Assembly: GCA_003116975.1 (NCBI GenBank)
Contig: BGKB01000281.1
Coordinates: 1-62,776, forward strand
DNA: 62,776 nt
Direction of reading: 5' to 3'
DNA from: Aurantiochytrium sp. KH105
Taxonomy: Eukaryota > Sar > Bigyra > Thraustochytrida > Thraustochytriidae
Below the pieces are notes generated by a model. That model saw only the letters and a list, made by a program, of their open reading frames with translations, made no database searches and was not told the origin of the DNA. Positions 37,997 to 47,146 of this stretch are shown in pieces. Every line of letters starts with the position of its first letter. Position 1 is the stretch's first letter. The translations under genes were made by a program, and so were the position numbers.

Positions 37997-40859
37997 TCAT
38001 CCTTTGGGTCGACGGATCCCGCCGTGCCTGCCGAGAAGCAGCCTGCCGCGCGATTGCGCTTGCTCTCGCGCTTGCGCTCGGGCGAGCTCGTTGAACCCGC
38101 GACGGAATCGCGGCTGCAGCGTCGCGTGGCGTTTCGCGAGGACCTGCAGCCAAGGTGGTGCCAGCGTGTGCAACCCATGACGACTTTTCGTCTCGACAAC
38201 GCCCTCCGCGACCTGGAGCAGGGTAAAACACATCTCAGGTACGATGCTGGTGAGCGACGTTGAGAGAAGAGACGTTTCACTGACTCAAAGCGAACTCTTG
38301 TCCTCTCTTGTCTTGGCTTGACTTTGCTGATAACGCGAAGTCCGGTTGGCTTGGATACACAAGAGGCCATCGCCTTGGCTCACGCACTCGAAGGGAACAC
38401 GACACTAAGAAGTCTCCGGTAAGTGAGCGGCGCAAGAGCCGTCCATGATCATTTTTTTTCTTTTTACATGCCATTCTAATCGTCGTACTCTGCCTGCACG
38501 CCATTGCCCAATGACTAACATAACTCACAACGAGTAAACTTCAGAGTGCTGGCAAATGCTTCGCGTCACATTAACCTCGCAGGGATCAGGGCTTTAATGC
38601 AAAGTTTGCAATTTTGCCCATCGCTTCGTGACTTTGCGTACGTTTTTGGTGCGCAGTGCTTTGCATCGCTACGACTTTTGCAGACTCAGCGACTGACTCT
38701 GCCGTAGAATTGAGGACAAGCTGGCGAACGACGACTGCGCGCGGGAAATTTCACAGACGCTGCAGCGAGGTGTCAACTTGCAGCAGCTTTCGTAAGTACT
38801 TCTTGTTGGTCATTTTGTTGTTTACAAGATCTTTACCGATGACGATGCATTAGTTAATTGACGACCTTCTTCTCTTCAAAGGATAACCTTTGGTGAGCTC
38901 GGTGCAGCGGGCGTAAAAGAAATCGCGCAAGTGCTGGAGCATAATCAAACGCTTCATGTTTTGTCGTACGTTGGTATCAGCTATTTTGCACAGCAGCATT
39001 TGAGGCTCGCAAACTAAATCGCTTTGCTGTGCACAGTCTCTCGGGGCCGATGACGGGCGATAGGGGCGTGCAAGAAATTGCTCGTGCGCTTGCGCACAAT
39101 TTAGTGTTGACGAACCTTGAGTAAGTTCAATTCTCCAGCCAATTGCAAAAAGAGAAATTTTCGCATGGCGTTAACGTCAATGATTGGTCACAAAAGTCTC
39201 CGTGGTTGTAACATTGGCGCAGATGGTGCAAGTGCGTTGGCGGGCGTGCTCAAGAAGAACAATACGCTGAGGTCTCTTGGGTAAGTGGAAGCCTCCGACA
39301 TTGCCATTCCTCTCGTTGATCGCAAAGCTAATAGTCCAATTTGTCCGTTCTCTTTTGGGGCGCGGGGGTGGGGGGTGGGGCGCAGCCTCGATCGGAACGT
39401 GATTGATGATCATGGCGCTCTGCAACTGGGTCTGGGGCTCCTCGAAAATCGATCGCTTGAAGACCTGAGGTAAGTTCATTTCCTCACAAGTTAGATTAGC
39501 CTTTCACCAACAATAGTTGCTGTTCCACAAATACACAATATCGTAGCATCCGACGTAACCTTATTGGCGCCGGAGGAGCTCGGGAGCTAGCGCGATCCTT
39601 GGAAACGAACACGTCGCTCCAAAGTCTCAGGTACGTTTTACTTCAGCAGTTATTGGCACTGCATTTGATTGAAAGGCACACGCTGACGAAAGTCGACCAA
39701 TTGTCGTGAATGGAAATGGAACAGTCTCGCAGAAAATCATATTGGTGATGAGGGTGCCGAGGCGCTAGGACAAGCCCTTCAACAAAATGAAACCCTGGAA
39801 AAGCTATTGTACGTTGGCCCTTTTCCCGAGAACGAAAAGAAGAAAGAAAGAGGATAGCAGCTAAGATTTTTTCTCTGTGACGCAGCCTGCAGGATACGAG
39901 CGTTGGTGGTGCGGGACTCAAGGCTCTTGCAATGGGGATTGAACAGAACACGGCTCTCAAATCTCTCTTGTAAGTTTGCTCCGTTCTCGTTGCACAGAAG
40001 TCTGAATGTATGAAGGGCTGACGATTTCTTGAAACGAAACGCAGTCTTTACAGAAATTTAGTAAACGACGAGGGCATCCAGGCGATTGCGCAAGCCCTTG
40101 AGAGAAATGATACCATAGAAAATTTAAGGTAAGACCCCGATGTGCTGAATATGACAACAAGAATAAGTGAGTCCTAACATACAAACAGTGTCCTGGACGA
40201 GCACGACCTGCATAAAATCAATGATGCGAGCTACGCTGCTCTTGTGCGAATGCTCGCAAAGAATAAATCACTGTCCTACTTAAGGTAAGCTTTCCAAGGT
40301 TGCGCGAGACATTCATATCGATCTAACAACGATGACGCCTCTTTGTACAGTCTTTCTCAAGGCATGCAGCATTTGAGCGTCTTCGAGGAATTTCAAAGGG
40401 TACTTTTCACGCAGAACGAGACGTTGACTGGGATATGGTAGGTTTGGAGAGCTTGGGTCGGCAGAAAAAATGAATATGCTGCTAAAATTGAGCAAGTGCC
40501 GACACAGCGTTGGTCTCGGAGAAGCCGTCGAAGCTGGTCTTTCGTACAATGTGCGCATTTCCGACGCCAAAGACACTCTTTCCTGGCTCATTTGCGTTGC
40601 ACAGGAACTGCGCGCAGCGATACAGCTATCGCGCATGTATAATTTACCGATTCTACATCATCACGATGCTGCATCGCTGCCAAATATTAACTCTCCCCAA
40701 GAAGCTGAGGCAGACGATCTTCTGGACCTTGAAGAGGACCATCTCGCAAGCAAGCGGCAACGTATGCATGATCTCGAGCAGCGCGTCAAACAGATGCAAA
40801 CGCGGTGTCGCTTCTTCGCCGGGCAAGCTCCTCTGCTCGCTCCATATCTATTCCAATAA
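37997..40859 (+). CDS. Multi-exon leucine-rich-repeat (RNI-type) protein, one repeat per exon
   Basis: Hand splicing gives exons 37997-38238, 38341-38418, 38545-38637, 38708-38791, 38882-38965, 39037-39120, 39197-39280, 39386-39469, 39547-39630, 39725-39808, 39886-39969, 40045-40128, 40189-40284, 40351-40437 and 40508-40859, total 1704 nt, 567 codons. All 14 introns are GT-AG, fall after the second base of a codon and keep one open frame. Nine exons are exactly 84 nt. Each encodes a 28-residue ribonuclease-inhibitor-like repeat of the form xxGxxGAxxLAxALxxNxTLxxLxL. The tail (last exon) is acidic then coiled-coil-like, with no repeat. The true first exon is unsettled: no in-frame ATG precedes 37997, which follows a good acceptor (cgtcgcag). 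An upstream ATG exon (for example near 37861) or internal ATG 38177 are the options. RNI-type LRRs bind proteins; the partner is unknown. Confidence 0.88.
39357..39380 (+). other. G-quadruplex-type G tract at a 3' splice site
   Basis: Four runs of 4-6 G separated by loops of 1-3 bases end five bases before the exon at 39386. This fits the G4 pattern and replaces the usual pyrimidine tract of the intron. Confidence 0.7.
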
Positions 40860-41166
40860 CCACAAAAATCACTCTCAGCAGTCTTTCGACGTCCTCTTTG
40901 TGCACATTCGTGTCCTTGGGTGTTTCCTCCCCCGTTCCACCAGCGAGCGGGGCATCCGATCGAGCGTCTGCGAAAGGAGTCATATACGAGACCTTTGCGG
41001 TCATAAAGAAGGTGGTGCGCTTGGGACTGGCGGGCAGCCCGAGACAGCGGCGAGCAAACGTGCAAAGAGAAGAGCATCTCAAGCCGGCCGCTGGCCGCAC
41101 TCGCGCTCTCGAGGAGTGGCCGGCACGCTGCGACGGCTGCGCGCGGCACGATCGTGCGACGGCGCG
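40860..41166. other. Spacer between LRR gene and Cactin
   Basis: A 307-bp spacer with 3' UTR of the LRR gene and promoter/5' UTR of Cactin, both on the + strand. The Cactin frame is open through it but has no ATG before 41167. Confidence 0.4.
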
Positions 41167-43314
41167 ATGGACGGCCTCGCGTCGGGGTCCGGCAAGACCA
41201 GCTCGAGCCGTGACGGCGAAGATGGCGCCGTGCACGCCAAGCGACGACGGAGCCCGAGCAGAAGCCCGCGCTCTCGGAGCAGAAGCAGGAGCAGAAGTAG
41301 AAGCCGAAGCAGGAGTCCATTGGATAGAAGCCGAAAAAGAGACAAGAAGAAAAGGTCGCGACGCGAGAAAGAAAGCAAACGCAGCAAACGCAGCAAAAGG
41401 GAAAAGGATAGCAAAAAGCACAAACGACGGCGAGACGAAGCCGTCGAGCATGACAGAGAAGACGGTGTCGTCGATGACGACGACGACGACGATGCCTTTG
41501 CCGAAAGATCGCAGCAGCTCGTAAGCATGCTTGGGTACTCGAACGAGGACAATCCGTTTGGTGACAATGACCTAACAAAGCAATTTGTTTGGAAAAAAAA
41601 GGAAGAGTCCGAGCGAGGCCAGGATCGCGGGAAAAGCAGCAACCGAAAGAAGCACCGGTCATCCTCCTCCTCCAAGAAACACAGCAAGCATAGGAAAAAT
41701 TCGAGCAAGAGCAAGAAGCGAAGCAGGGATAGCGGAAGCGAAAGCGAGAGTAGCGAGAGTAGCGCAAGTAGTGAGAGCGGAGCATCGCCTGTGGACCAGA
41801 GGACCACACGACGAGGTCGCGATTTGCAAGCGAGAATTCGCGAGCTCGAGGAGGTACGGCAGCGACGACAGCAGCGTATTCTCGATCAAGAGGCCTTTCA
41901 AAAGAGCCGAGACGAGCAACAAGCTCAGCGCGAGATTGAGCTTTACGGGACGTGGGAGGACAAGGATGAAGCCTTTGACCGTTCACAGGAGAAAAACCGC
42001 AGCAGACTTCGCTTGCTCAACCACCGCGCCCAACTCATTGACAAGCTTTACACCAACGAGCTTCTCGTCGAAGAAAAGAAACCTGGTGGCGCAGAAGAAC
42101 TCGCCGAAGGATTGCACCTGGATGGCAAGGTGCGACCGAACCTGCAGAACCCGATCGAAATTCTAGACAGGTCCTCCGCAGCAAACCTTTCCGAGGCACT
42201 CGAGATCGCTGAGCGTTTCATTCAGAGCGGTCTTAACTCGGATCTGTGGAATCCCATCGTTGTTGTGATGAAGGATCTTGTTGCGAAAATGAAGGGCCGT
42301 AAGTTATTCGATGCGCGCATCGACGCGCTGCTGCGCGGCAAGACGGTAAGCGAATTGGAGAGCCTACGAATCGACATTGAGGAAAATCGCATTGGTAAGG
42401 GCCTAGGCGATGACGAGTACTGGGCTCGTGTTTTGGGCGAGCTCAAGGTGAGCGTTGCTAAATTGCAAAGCTCGACGCGCAACGAGACCCTTTTGCAAGA
42501 GCTCGGTGTCGATGCGGCCGCGGCGCGCAAGGAGGAACGCGAGGCAGCTGCAAGGGCGAAGCAATTGGCCGAGGAAAAACGCAAGGCAGAAGAGGAAGAG
42601 GAACGCCGTCGTCGCCAGCAGGTTCGCAAGCTCGACGAGTCGCACTTTCGCCCTCACGACGACCCTTCTCTCGGCGCCATTGTCGACGATACCCAAGATC
42701 GTCTTGCACGCCACAAGCAGCGTCGAGCCGTCGTTGCCAAGGAAAGCGAGATTCACGCCGAACGTGTTTACTTTTCACGTCCCGGAGGTCGATCCGCGAG
42801 ACATGCCTCTGGTCAGCGATCGGCAAGACCCGCGCGGAGAGGAGGCGGACTCGGCGACGATGAGGCTGAGGATGTTGATCAATTGCATCTCATGTCTGAG
42901 CGTGACGAGATCGAGCTTCCCCGCGACATTCAGCCCTGGTTCGCTCGCTACGAACCGCGCAAGCCACGCTACCAGAATAGAGTTCGGGCTGGCTATGAGT
43001 GGAACAAGTACAACAAAACCCATTACGACAAGGAGAATCCTCCGCCCAAGGTCATTCAAGGTTACAAATTTAGGCTCGACTACACGGAGCTCATTGACCG
43101 TTCCAAGGCTCCTTCTTACAAGGTTCTTCCCTTTCCTGGCGACGAAGACTACGCGATACTCCGTTTCCATGCGGGCCCGCCTTATCTTGATCTTGCTTTC
43201 AAGATCGTCAATCGGGAGTGGCGCATTCGACGCAAGCAAGGCTTTTCGAGTTCGTTCGAGAAGGGGATTCTCAAGTTGAACTTCCAGCTCAAGAAGCCGA
43301 GGTATCGAAGGTAA
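41167..43314 (+). CDS. CACTIN: Cactin (spliceosome-associated protein)
   Basis: A 715-residue protein from ATG 41167. The first 200 residues are an RS/RK-rich region (SPSRSPRSRSRSRS, then KKKRSRREKESKRSKRSK) and an acidic DDDDDD patch, typical of splicing factors. A middle helical domain (about 230-430) contains charged ER helices and LNHRAQLIDKLY. The C-terminal domain (about 590-715) is diagnostic for Cactin: GYEWNKYNKTHYD, PPPKVIQGYKF, ILRFHAGPPYLDLAFKIVNR, and the terminal LKKPRYRR. Cactin is a conserved nuclear component of late spliceosomes needed for correct splicing of weak introns. It sits just downstream of the most intron-rich gene of the window. No introns of its own are seen. Confidence 0.94.
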   Translation: MDGLASGSGKTSSSRDGEDGAVHAKRRRSPSRSPRSRSRSRSRSRSRSRSPLDRSRKRDKKKRSRREKESKRSKRSKREKDSKKHKRRRDEAVEHDREDGVVDDDDDDDAFAERSQQLVSMLGYSNEDNPFGDNDLTKQFVWKKKEESERGQDRGKSSNRKKHRSSSSSKKHSKHRKNSSKSKKRSRDSGSESESSESSASSESGASPVDQRTTRRGRDLQARIRELEEVRQRRQQRILDQEAFQKSRDEQQAQREIELYGTWEDKDEAFDRSQEKNRSRLRLLNHRAQLIDKLYTNELLVEEKKPGGAEELAEGLHLDGKVRPNLQNPIEILDRSSAANLSEALEIAERFIQSGLNSDLWNPIVVVMKDLVAKMKGRKLFDARIDALLRGKTVSELESLRIDIEENRIGKGLGDDEYWARVLGELKVSVAKLQSSTRNETLLQELGVDAAAARKEEREAAARAKQLAEEKRKAEEEEERRRRQQVRKLDESHFRPHDDPSLGAIVDDTQDRLARHKQRRAVVAKESEIHAERVYFSRPGGRSARHASGQRSARPARRGGGLGDDEAEDVDQLHLMSERDEIELPRDIQPWFARYEPRKPRYQNRVRAGYEWNKYNKTHYDKENPPPKVIQGYKFRLDYTELIDRSKAPSYKVLPFPGDEDYAILRFHAGPPYLDLAFKIVNREWRIRRKQGFSSSFEKGILKLNFQLKKPRYRR

Positions 43315-43589
43315 ATCGTTGTACGACTGATTAAATTCGCGACTGGCAAGCGAGCAAGTAAGTAAAAAGTGAACTTGTTTTTGTTTTTTTTGATAAGGTA
43401 TCCAAGAAGAATGAGTTGCAAAAGGCTATGAGAGGAAGAGCCTGGACAGCTTCTAGAGCCTAAACGACCTCACACTTGGTCATAGAGTGCGCTACCTTAC
43501 GTAAACACAGTTTTAAATGTGCATCAGAGAGCAATTAGATCCGTATATTGGGTAATACTACTTTACAGCTCAGGCAAATAATTGGTTTT
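43315..43589. other. Convergent 3' spacer (Cactin / ClpB)
   Basis: A 275-bp AT-richer spacer between facing stops. It probably holds two 3' UTRs. No other feature seen. Confidence 0.4.
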
Positions 43590-46358
43590 TCAGTTGGAGG
43601 CCGTTTCCATGCGCTCGTCCTCGCTCATGCCGCTATTGCTAATGTCAAAGCGCAGACTCGATCCAGTCGATGCAGCTGGCATGGACTTTTCGACACTGGA
43701 AGCGCTCGCATCCTTGGGAACCACAGTAACGGTGGACCCATCAGCAATGGCGCCCGAAAGGATGAGACGACCAATGTCGGTACCTACATGTCGCTCAAGC
43801 CAACGACGCAGCGGGCGGGCGCCATAAGCCGGATCATAGGCAACGCTGACGATGTAGTCGAGAGCATCGCGTGTCGCCTTGACGGTCACGTTTCGATCGA
43901 CCTTGAGTTGTCGCGTAAGCACCTCGAGCTGCTGCTCGGCAATTGAATGCAACTGAGACTGCGCGAGAGGCTCAAAGACGATAATGTCATCGAGACGGTT
44001 GAGCAGCTCAGGGCGAAAGTGCGCTCGCACATCACGCATCACCATGGACTTGGCATCGTCAAGATCCACAGAGGCTCCGCCTTCCGAGTCCGTATCGGCC
44101 TCCGGGCGGTCCGAGGAAACGCGGCGACGCTTGCGCTGCTGGCCACTGGCCGCAGCGGCATCAATCAGATACTGACTGCCAATGTTGGAAGTCATGATGA
44201 TGATCGTGTTGCGGAAGTCAACGAGCGTGCCCTGGCCATCGGTGAGTCGTCCGTCGTCCAAAACCTGCAACAGGACGTTGAAGACGTCGCGATGCGCCTT
44301 TTCGACCTCGTCCAGCAAGATCACCGTGTATGGGCGACGCTTAACCGCCTCGGTAAGCTGGCCGCCCTCCTCATAGCCAACATAGCCTGGGGCGGCACCG
44401 ACAAGTCGGGAAACAGCGTGCTTCTCCATGTACTCGGACATGTCGATGCGCACCATGCTGTTGGGATCGTCAAAGAGCTCCTGTGCAAGCGCCTTGACCG
44501 ACTCGGTCTTGCCAACACCGGTGGGGCCGAGGAAGAGGAAACTGGCGATGGGCCGCGTCTCGGGTGCGAGACCGGCGCGGGCGCGAATGATGCTGTCCGC
44601 GACGGCGTCAATGGCCGTGTCCTGGCCAATGACACGCGTCTTAAGGCGATCCGCGAGCTTGAGCAGCTTGTCTGACTCGGAGCTCTGCAGACGGTCCACG
44701 GGAATACCGGTCCAGCGACTGACCACCAAAGCGATGTCCTGTGGGCCAATGATCTCGGTCAAAAGACGGTCGTCCGCCTGTTCGAGTTTGCGCTTCGCAT
44801 CTTCGACAGTGAGCCGCTCGAGCTGGCCTTCGAGTTCCGGGATGGCGCCATAGCGAAGGTCAGCGACCTTGGCGAGATCGCGATCGCGCTCCGCCTGGGC
44901 GATCTTGAGATGGACTTCCTTGATCTTGTTGCGAAGGCGGCGCAGCTCGTCGACGCGCTTCTTTTCATCGTCGTGCTTGAGTCGAAGAGGGCGCAGTTCA
45001 TCCTCAATGGCGCTGAGCTCGCGCTGGCAGGCCTTGAGACGCTCCTTGCTGGCCTTGTCCTTTTCTTGCTTGAGCGCCGTCTCTTCGACCTCAAGCTGCA
45101 GCTTGCGGCGCTCGAGACGGTCAATTTCCTCGGGCTGCGAGTCGAGCTGGACGCGAACGTGCGCAGCAGCCTCGTCGAGAAGATCAATAGCCGAGTCTGG
45201 AAGACGCCGCTGCGTGACATACCGTTTGGCAAGCTTGGCTGCCAAAACCACGGCTGCGTCTTGAATCGTCACGCCGTGGTGGGACTGGTAGCTGTCCTTG
45301 ATTCCGCGCAGGATCGAAACGGTGTCTTCCACGCTGGGTTCCTGCACGTCCACCTTTTGGAAGCGGCGCGAAAAGGCCTTGTCCTTTTCGATGTGCTTTT
45401 GGTATTCGTCAAGGGTGGTGGCGCCAATGCACTTGAGTCCTCGCGCAAGGGCGGGCTTGAGAATGTTGGCCGCATCCGCTGCGCCCTGGCCGCCACCTGC
45501 GCCCATGAGAAGGTGGACTTCGTCCACAAAGAGAATAATCTGGCCATCTGATTCCTCGATTTCCTTGAGCACAGACTTGAGGCGCTCCTCGAATTCGCCG
45601 CGATGAGAGGCCCCTGCCAGGAGCGCGGCCACGTCGAGCTCCCAGAGCTTGCAGTTTACAATTGACTCGGGCACATCACCCTGAACGATTCGCGTGGCAA
45701 ACATGGTACAAATGGCGGTCTTGCCGACACCGGGAGGGCCGACGAGAATGGCGTTGGACTTGGTCTTGCGCGAAAGGATTTGTACGACACGCGCGACCTC
45801 GCGGTCGCGGCCAATGACGGGGTCAAGCTTGCCGTCCATGGCGGCTTGGGTAAGGTCCCGGCCGTATTTGGCGAGTGCTTCAAAATTCTGCTCTCCGCTG
45901 CGGCTGTGAACCTGCTTGTTACTTGAGCCGCGAGCTGCCTTGGCGGCCTCTTCGATCTTGCTTGGCGTGAGGCCGGCGCTTTTGAAGGCTGACTTGAGGG
46001 AGGCGTCGCCCGCCAGCGCCTTGAGGAGACTGTCCAGGGTCAAGAACGAGTCGCCTTGCTTCTTTTGAAAGTTACTTGCCGCACGCAAGACGCCGAGAAG
46101 TCCGCTTGAGGGCGCGAGCTGCGCCGGTGCTGGATCCTGGGTCGGCATCTTGCTCACGGCCATGTTAATCTCATGCAGCAGACTCGCGCGGTCGCCGCCG
46201 GCCCTGTCCACGAGCCTCGCTCCCAGCGAGGCCGACTGGTCCAGCATCGCCGCGGCCACAACTGCTGGCGTCAGCTGCGCATGGCCCTTGCTCACGGCCA
46301 GTTCATGCGCGGCGTTCAACGCCTTGGCCGTCTCGTCGCTCCACTTGGACGGATCCAT
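43590..46358 (-). CDS. HSP100/ClpB-type disaggregase
   Basis: A 922-residue double-AAA+ chaperone. It has an N-domain (1-150); AAA-1 with Walker A GPPGVGKT (207-214) and Walker B ILFVDE; a middle coiled-coil domain (about 390-530) with the long Glu/Lys/Arg helices that separate ClpB/Hsp104 from ClpA/C; and AAA-2 with Walker A GPTGVGKT, Walker [11 protein letters not shown] and pore loop GYVGYEEGG. With HSP70/HSP40 it threads aggregated proteins through its hexamer pore. No organelle presequence is evident, so it is cytosolic/nuclear like plant HSP101 or yeast Hsp104. Two oddities: the AAA-1 pore loop reads GASHRGEF where Tyr is normal (GAKYRGEF), and a ~30-residue insertion in AAA-2 contains RKRRR and many acidic and Ser residues. 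It shares a heat-shock promoter with the DNAJB gene. Confidence 0.95.
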   Translation of the reverse strand: MDPSKWSDETAKALNAAHELAVSKGHAQLTPAVVAAAMLDQSASLGARLVDRAGGDRASLLHEINMAVSKMPTQDPAPAQLAPSSGLLGVLRAASNFQKKQGDSFLTLDSLLKALAGDASLKSAFKSAGLTPSKIEEAAKAARGSSNKQVHSRSGEQNFEALAKYGRDLTQAAMDGKLDPVIGRDREVARVVQILSRKTKSNAILVGPPGVGKTAICTMFATRIVQGDVPESIVNCKLWELDVAALLAGASHRGEFEERLKSVLKEIEESDGQIILFVDEVHLLMGAGGGQGAADAANILKPALARGLKCIGATTLDEYQKHIEKDKAFSRRFQKVDVQEPSVEDTVSILRGIKDSYQSHHGVTIQDAAVVLAAKLAKRYVTQRRLPDSAIDLLDEAAAHVRVQLDSQPEEIDRLERRKLQLEVEETALKQEKDKASKERLKACQRELSAIEDELRPLRLKHDDEKKRVDELRRLRNKIKEVHLKIAQAERDRDLAKVADLRYGAIPELEGQLERLTVEDAKRKLEQADDRLLTEIIGPQDIALVVSRWTGIPVDRLQSSESDKLLKLADRLKTRVIGQDTAIDAVADSIIRARAGLAPETRPIASFLFLGPTGVGKTESVKALAQELFDDPNSMVRIDMSEYMEKHAVSRLVGAAPGYVGYEEGGQLTEAVKRRPYTVILLDEVEKAHRDVFNVLLQVLDDGRLTDGQGTLVDFRNTIIIMTSNIGSQYLIDAAAASGQQRKRRRVSSDRPEADTDSEGGASVDLDDAKSMVMRDVRAHFRPELLNRLDDIIVFEPLAQSQLHSIAEQQLEVLTRQLKVDRNVTVKATRDALDYIVSVAYDPAYGARPLRRWLERHVGTDIGRLILSGAIADGSTVTVVPKDASASSVEKSMPAASTGSSLRFDISNSGMSEDERMETASN

Positions 46359-46651
46359 GATGTGCTGCGCTGCACCTGTCGCTTGCTTCGTCCGCTTTCT
46401 TGCTTGCTATTTCTGGTCTCGCTGTCGGTCGCAATGAGTATCACAACCTCTCGCAATCCGAGTTTGCGATTCGGGTTTGCTGCTTCGACATGACGACGAG
46501 GCTGGCCACTGCACTGCTGTCATGAGGTTTCTCAGCTTCCCTGCCCAGGGTCCCCGTCTGCCCCCGCTCTCTGGGTCTGCGTCTCGTAAACCGGCCCCTG
46601 TCGGGGCGTATCTGGGAAGTCGCTGAGCGTCGCTAGTTTCGCGAGAGGTCT

Positions 46652-46686
46652 CGAAGGTTCCAGAATTTTCGAGAACATTCGAGAAA
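46652..46686. promoter_or_regulatory. Perfect seven-unit heat-shock element
   Basis: Seven consecutive 5-bp units alternate nGAAn and nTTCn without a mismatch: cGAAg, gTTCc, aGAAt, tTTCg, aGAAc, aTTCg, aGAAa. Three units suffice for one HSF trimer, so two or more trimers could bind together. The left edge lies about 294 bp upstream of the ClpB ATG and the right edge about 460 bp upstream of the DNAJB ATG. Confidence 0.93.
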
Positions 46687-46854
46687 AATCGCGAGTTCTC
46701 GTTGCTTGGTCGCGTTTATCCTAGGATATAGTTCCTCGTTTAGGAAAAGAGGTGCCGCCTGAACCCTCTGTGCACCATCCAGCTACCACCACACTAGCGG
46801 GGGCGCGTTCGAGGAGGGGGTAGGCGGGACGAAGACGGCCCTCCGATCTCGAGG

Positions 46855-46874
46855 ATTCCAGCTTATTCTGGAAG
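46855..46874. promoter_or_regulatory. Gapped heat-shock element
   Basis: TTC at 46856, TTC at 46866 and GAA at 46871 lie on a 5-bp register with one empty unit, the gap-type HSE arrangement. It is about 273 bp upstream of the DNAJB ATG. Confidence 0.6.
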
Positions 46875-47059
46875 ACGCCGGGTGTCTTCGCGAGTTTTCC
46901 GGACGTGGGAGGCGCCGGCTTGGTCAAAGATGAAAGTCACAAGTCCGAAGGGAGCGCCTGGGACGAGTGCGCGAGCGAGCCAGCAAACACGAATCGCGAG
47001 TGCACGAGCAGCACGGAGAAAGCGAAGCAGTGGGGGCTGGTCGCTGCCGCGTTGCGAGC

Positions 47060-47089
47060 ACAGAGCAGCAGCAGCAGCAGCAGCAGCAG
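47060..47089 (+). repeat. CAG/AGC run in DNAJB 5' UTR
   Basis: About ten AGC units upstream of the DNAJB ATG. The frame reads poly-Gln but begins before any supported start. Confidence 0.85.
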
Positions 47090-47146
47090 GTACAGGCACT
47101 GGGACCTCGTACGAAGGCTACCAGAGAGGCAGAGCAGACGAGCAAG

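Larger units (their letters stand above)
46359..47146. promoter_or_regulatory. Bidirectional heat-shock promoter
   Basis: A 788-bp spacer between the divergent ClpB and DNAJB starts. It contains a perfect seven-unit heat-shock element (46652-46686), a gapped element (46855-46874) and a CAG run in the likely DNAJB 5' UTR (47060-47089). Both genes encode cooperating chaperones, so shared HSF control is the simplest reading. Confidence 0.8.
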
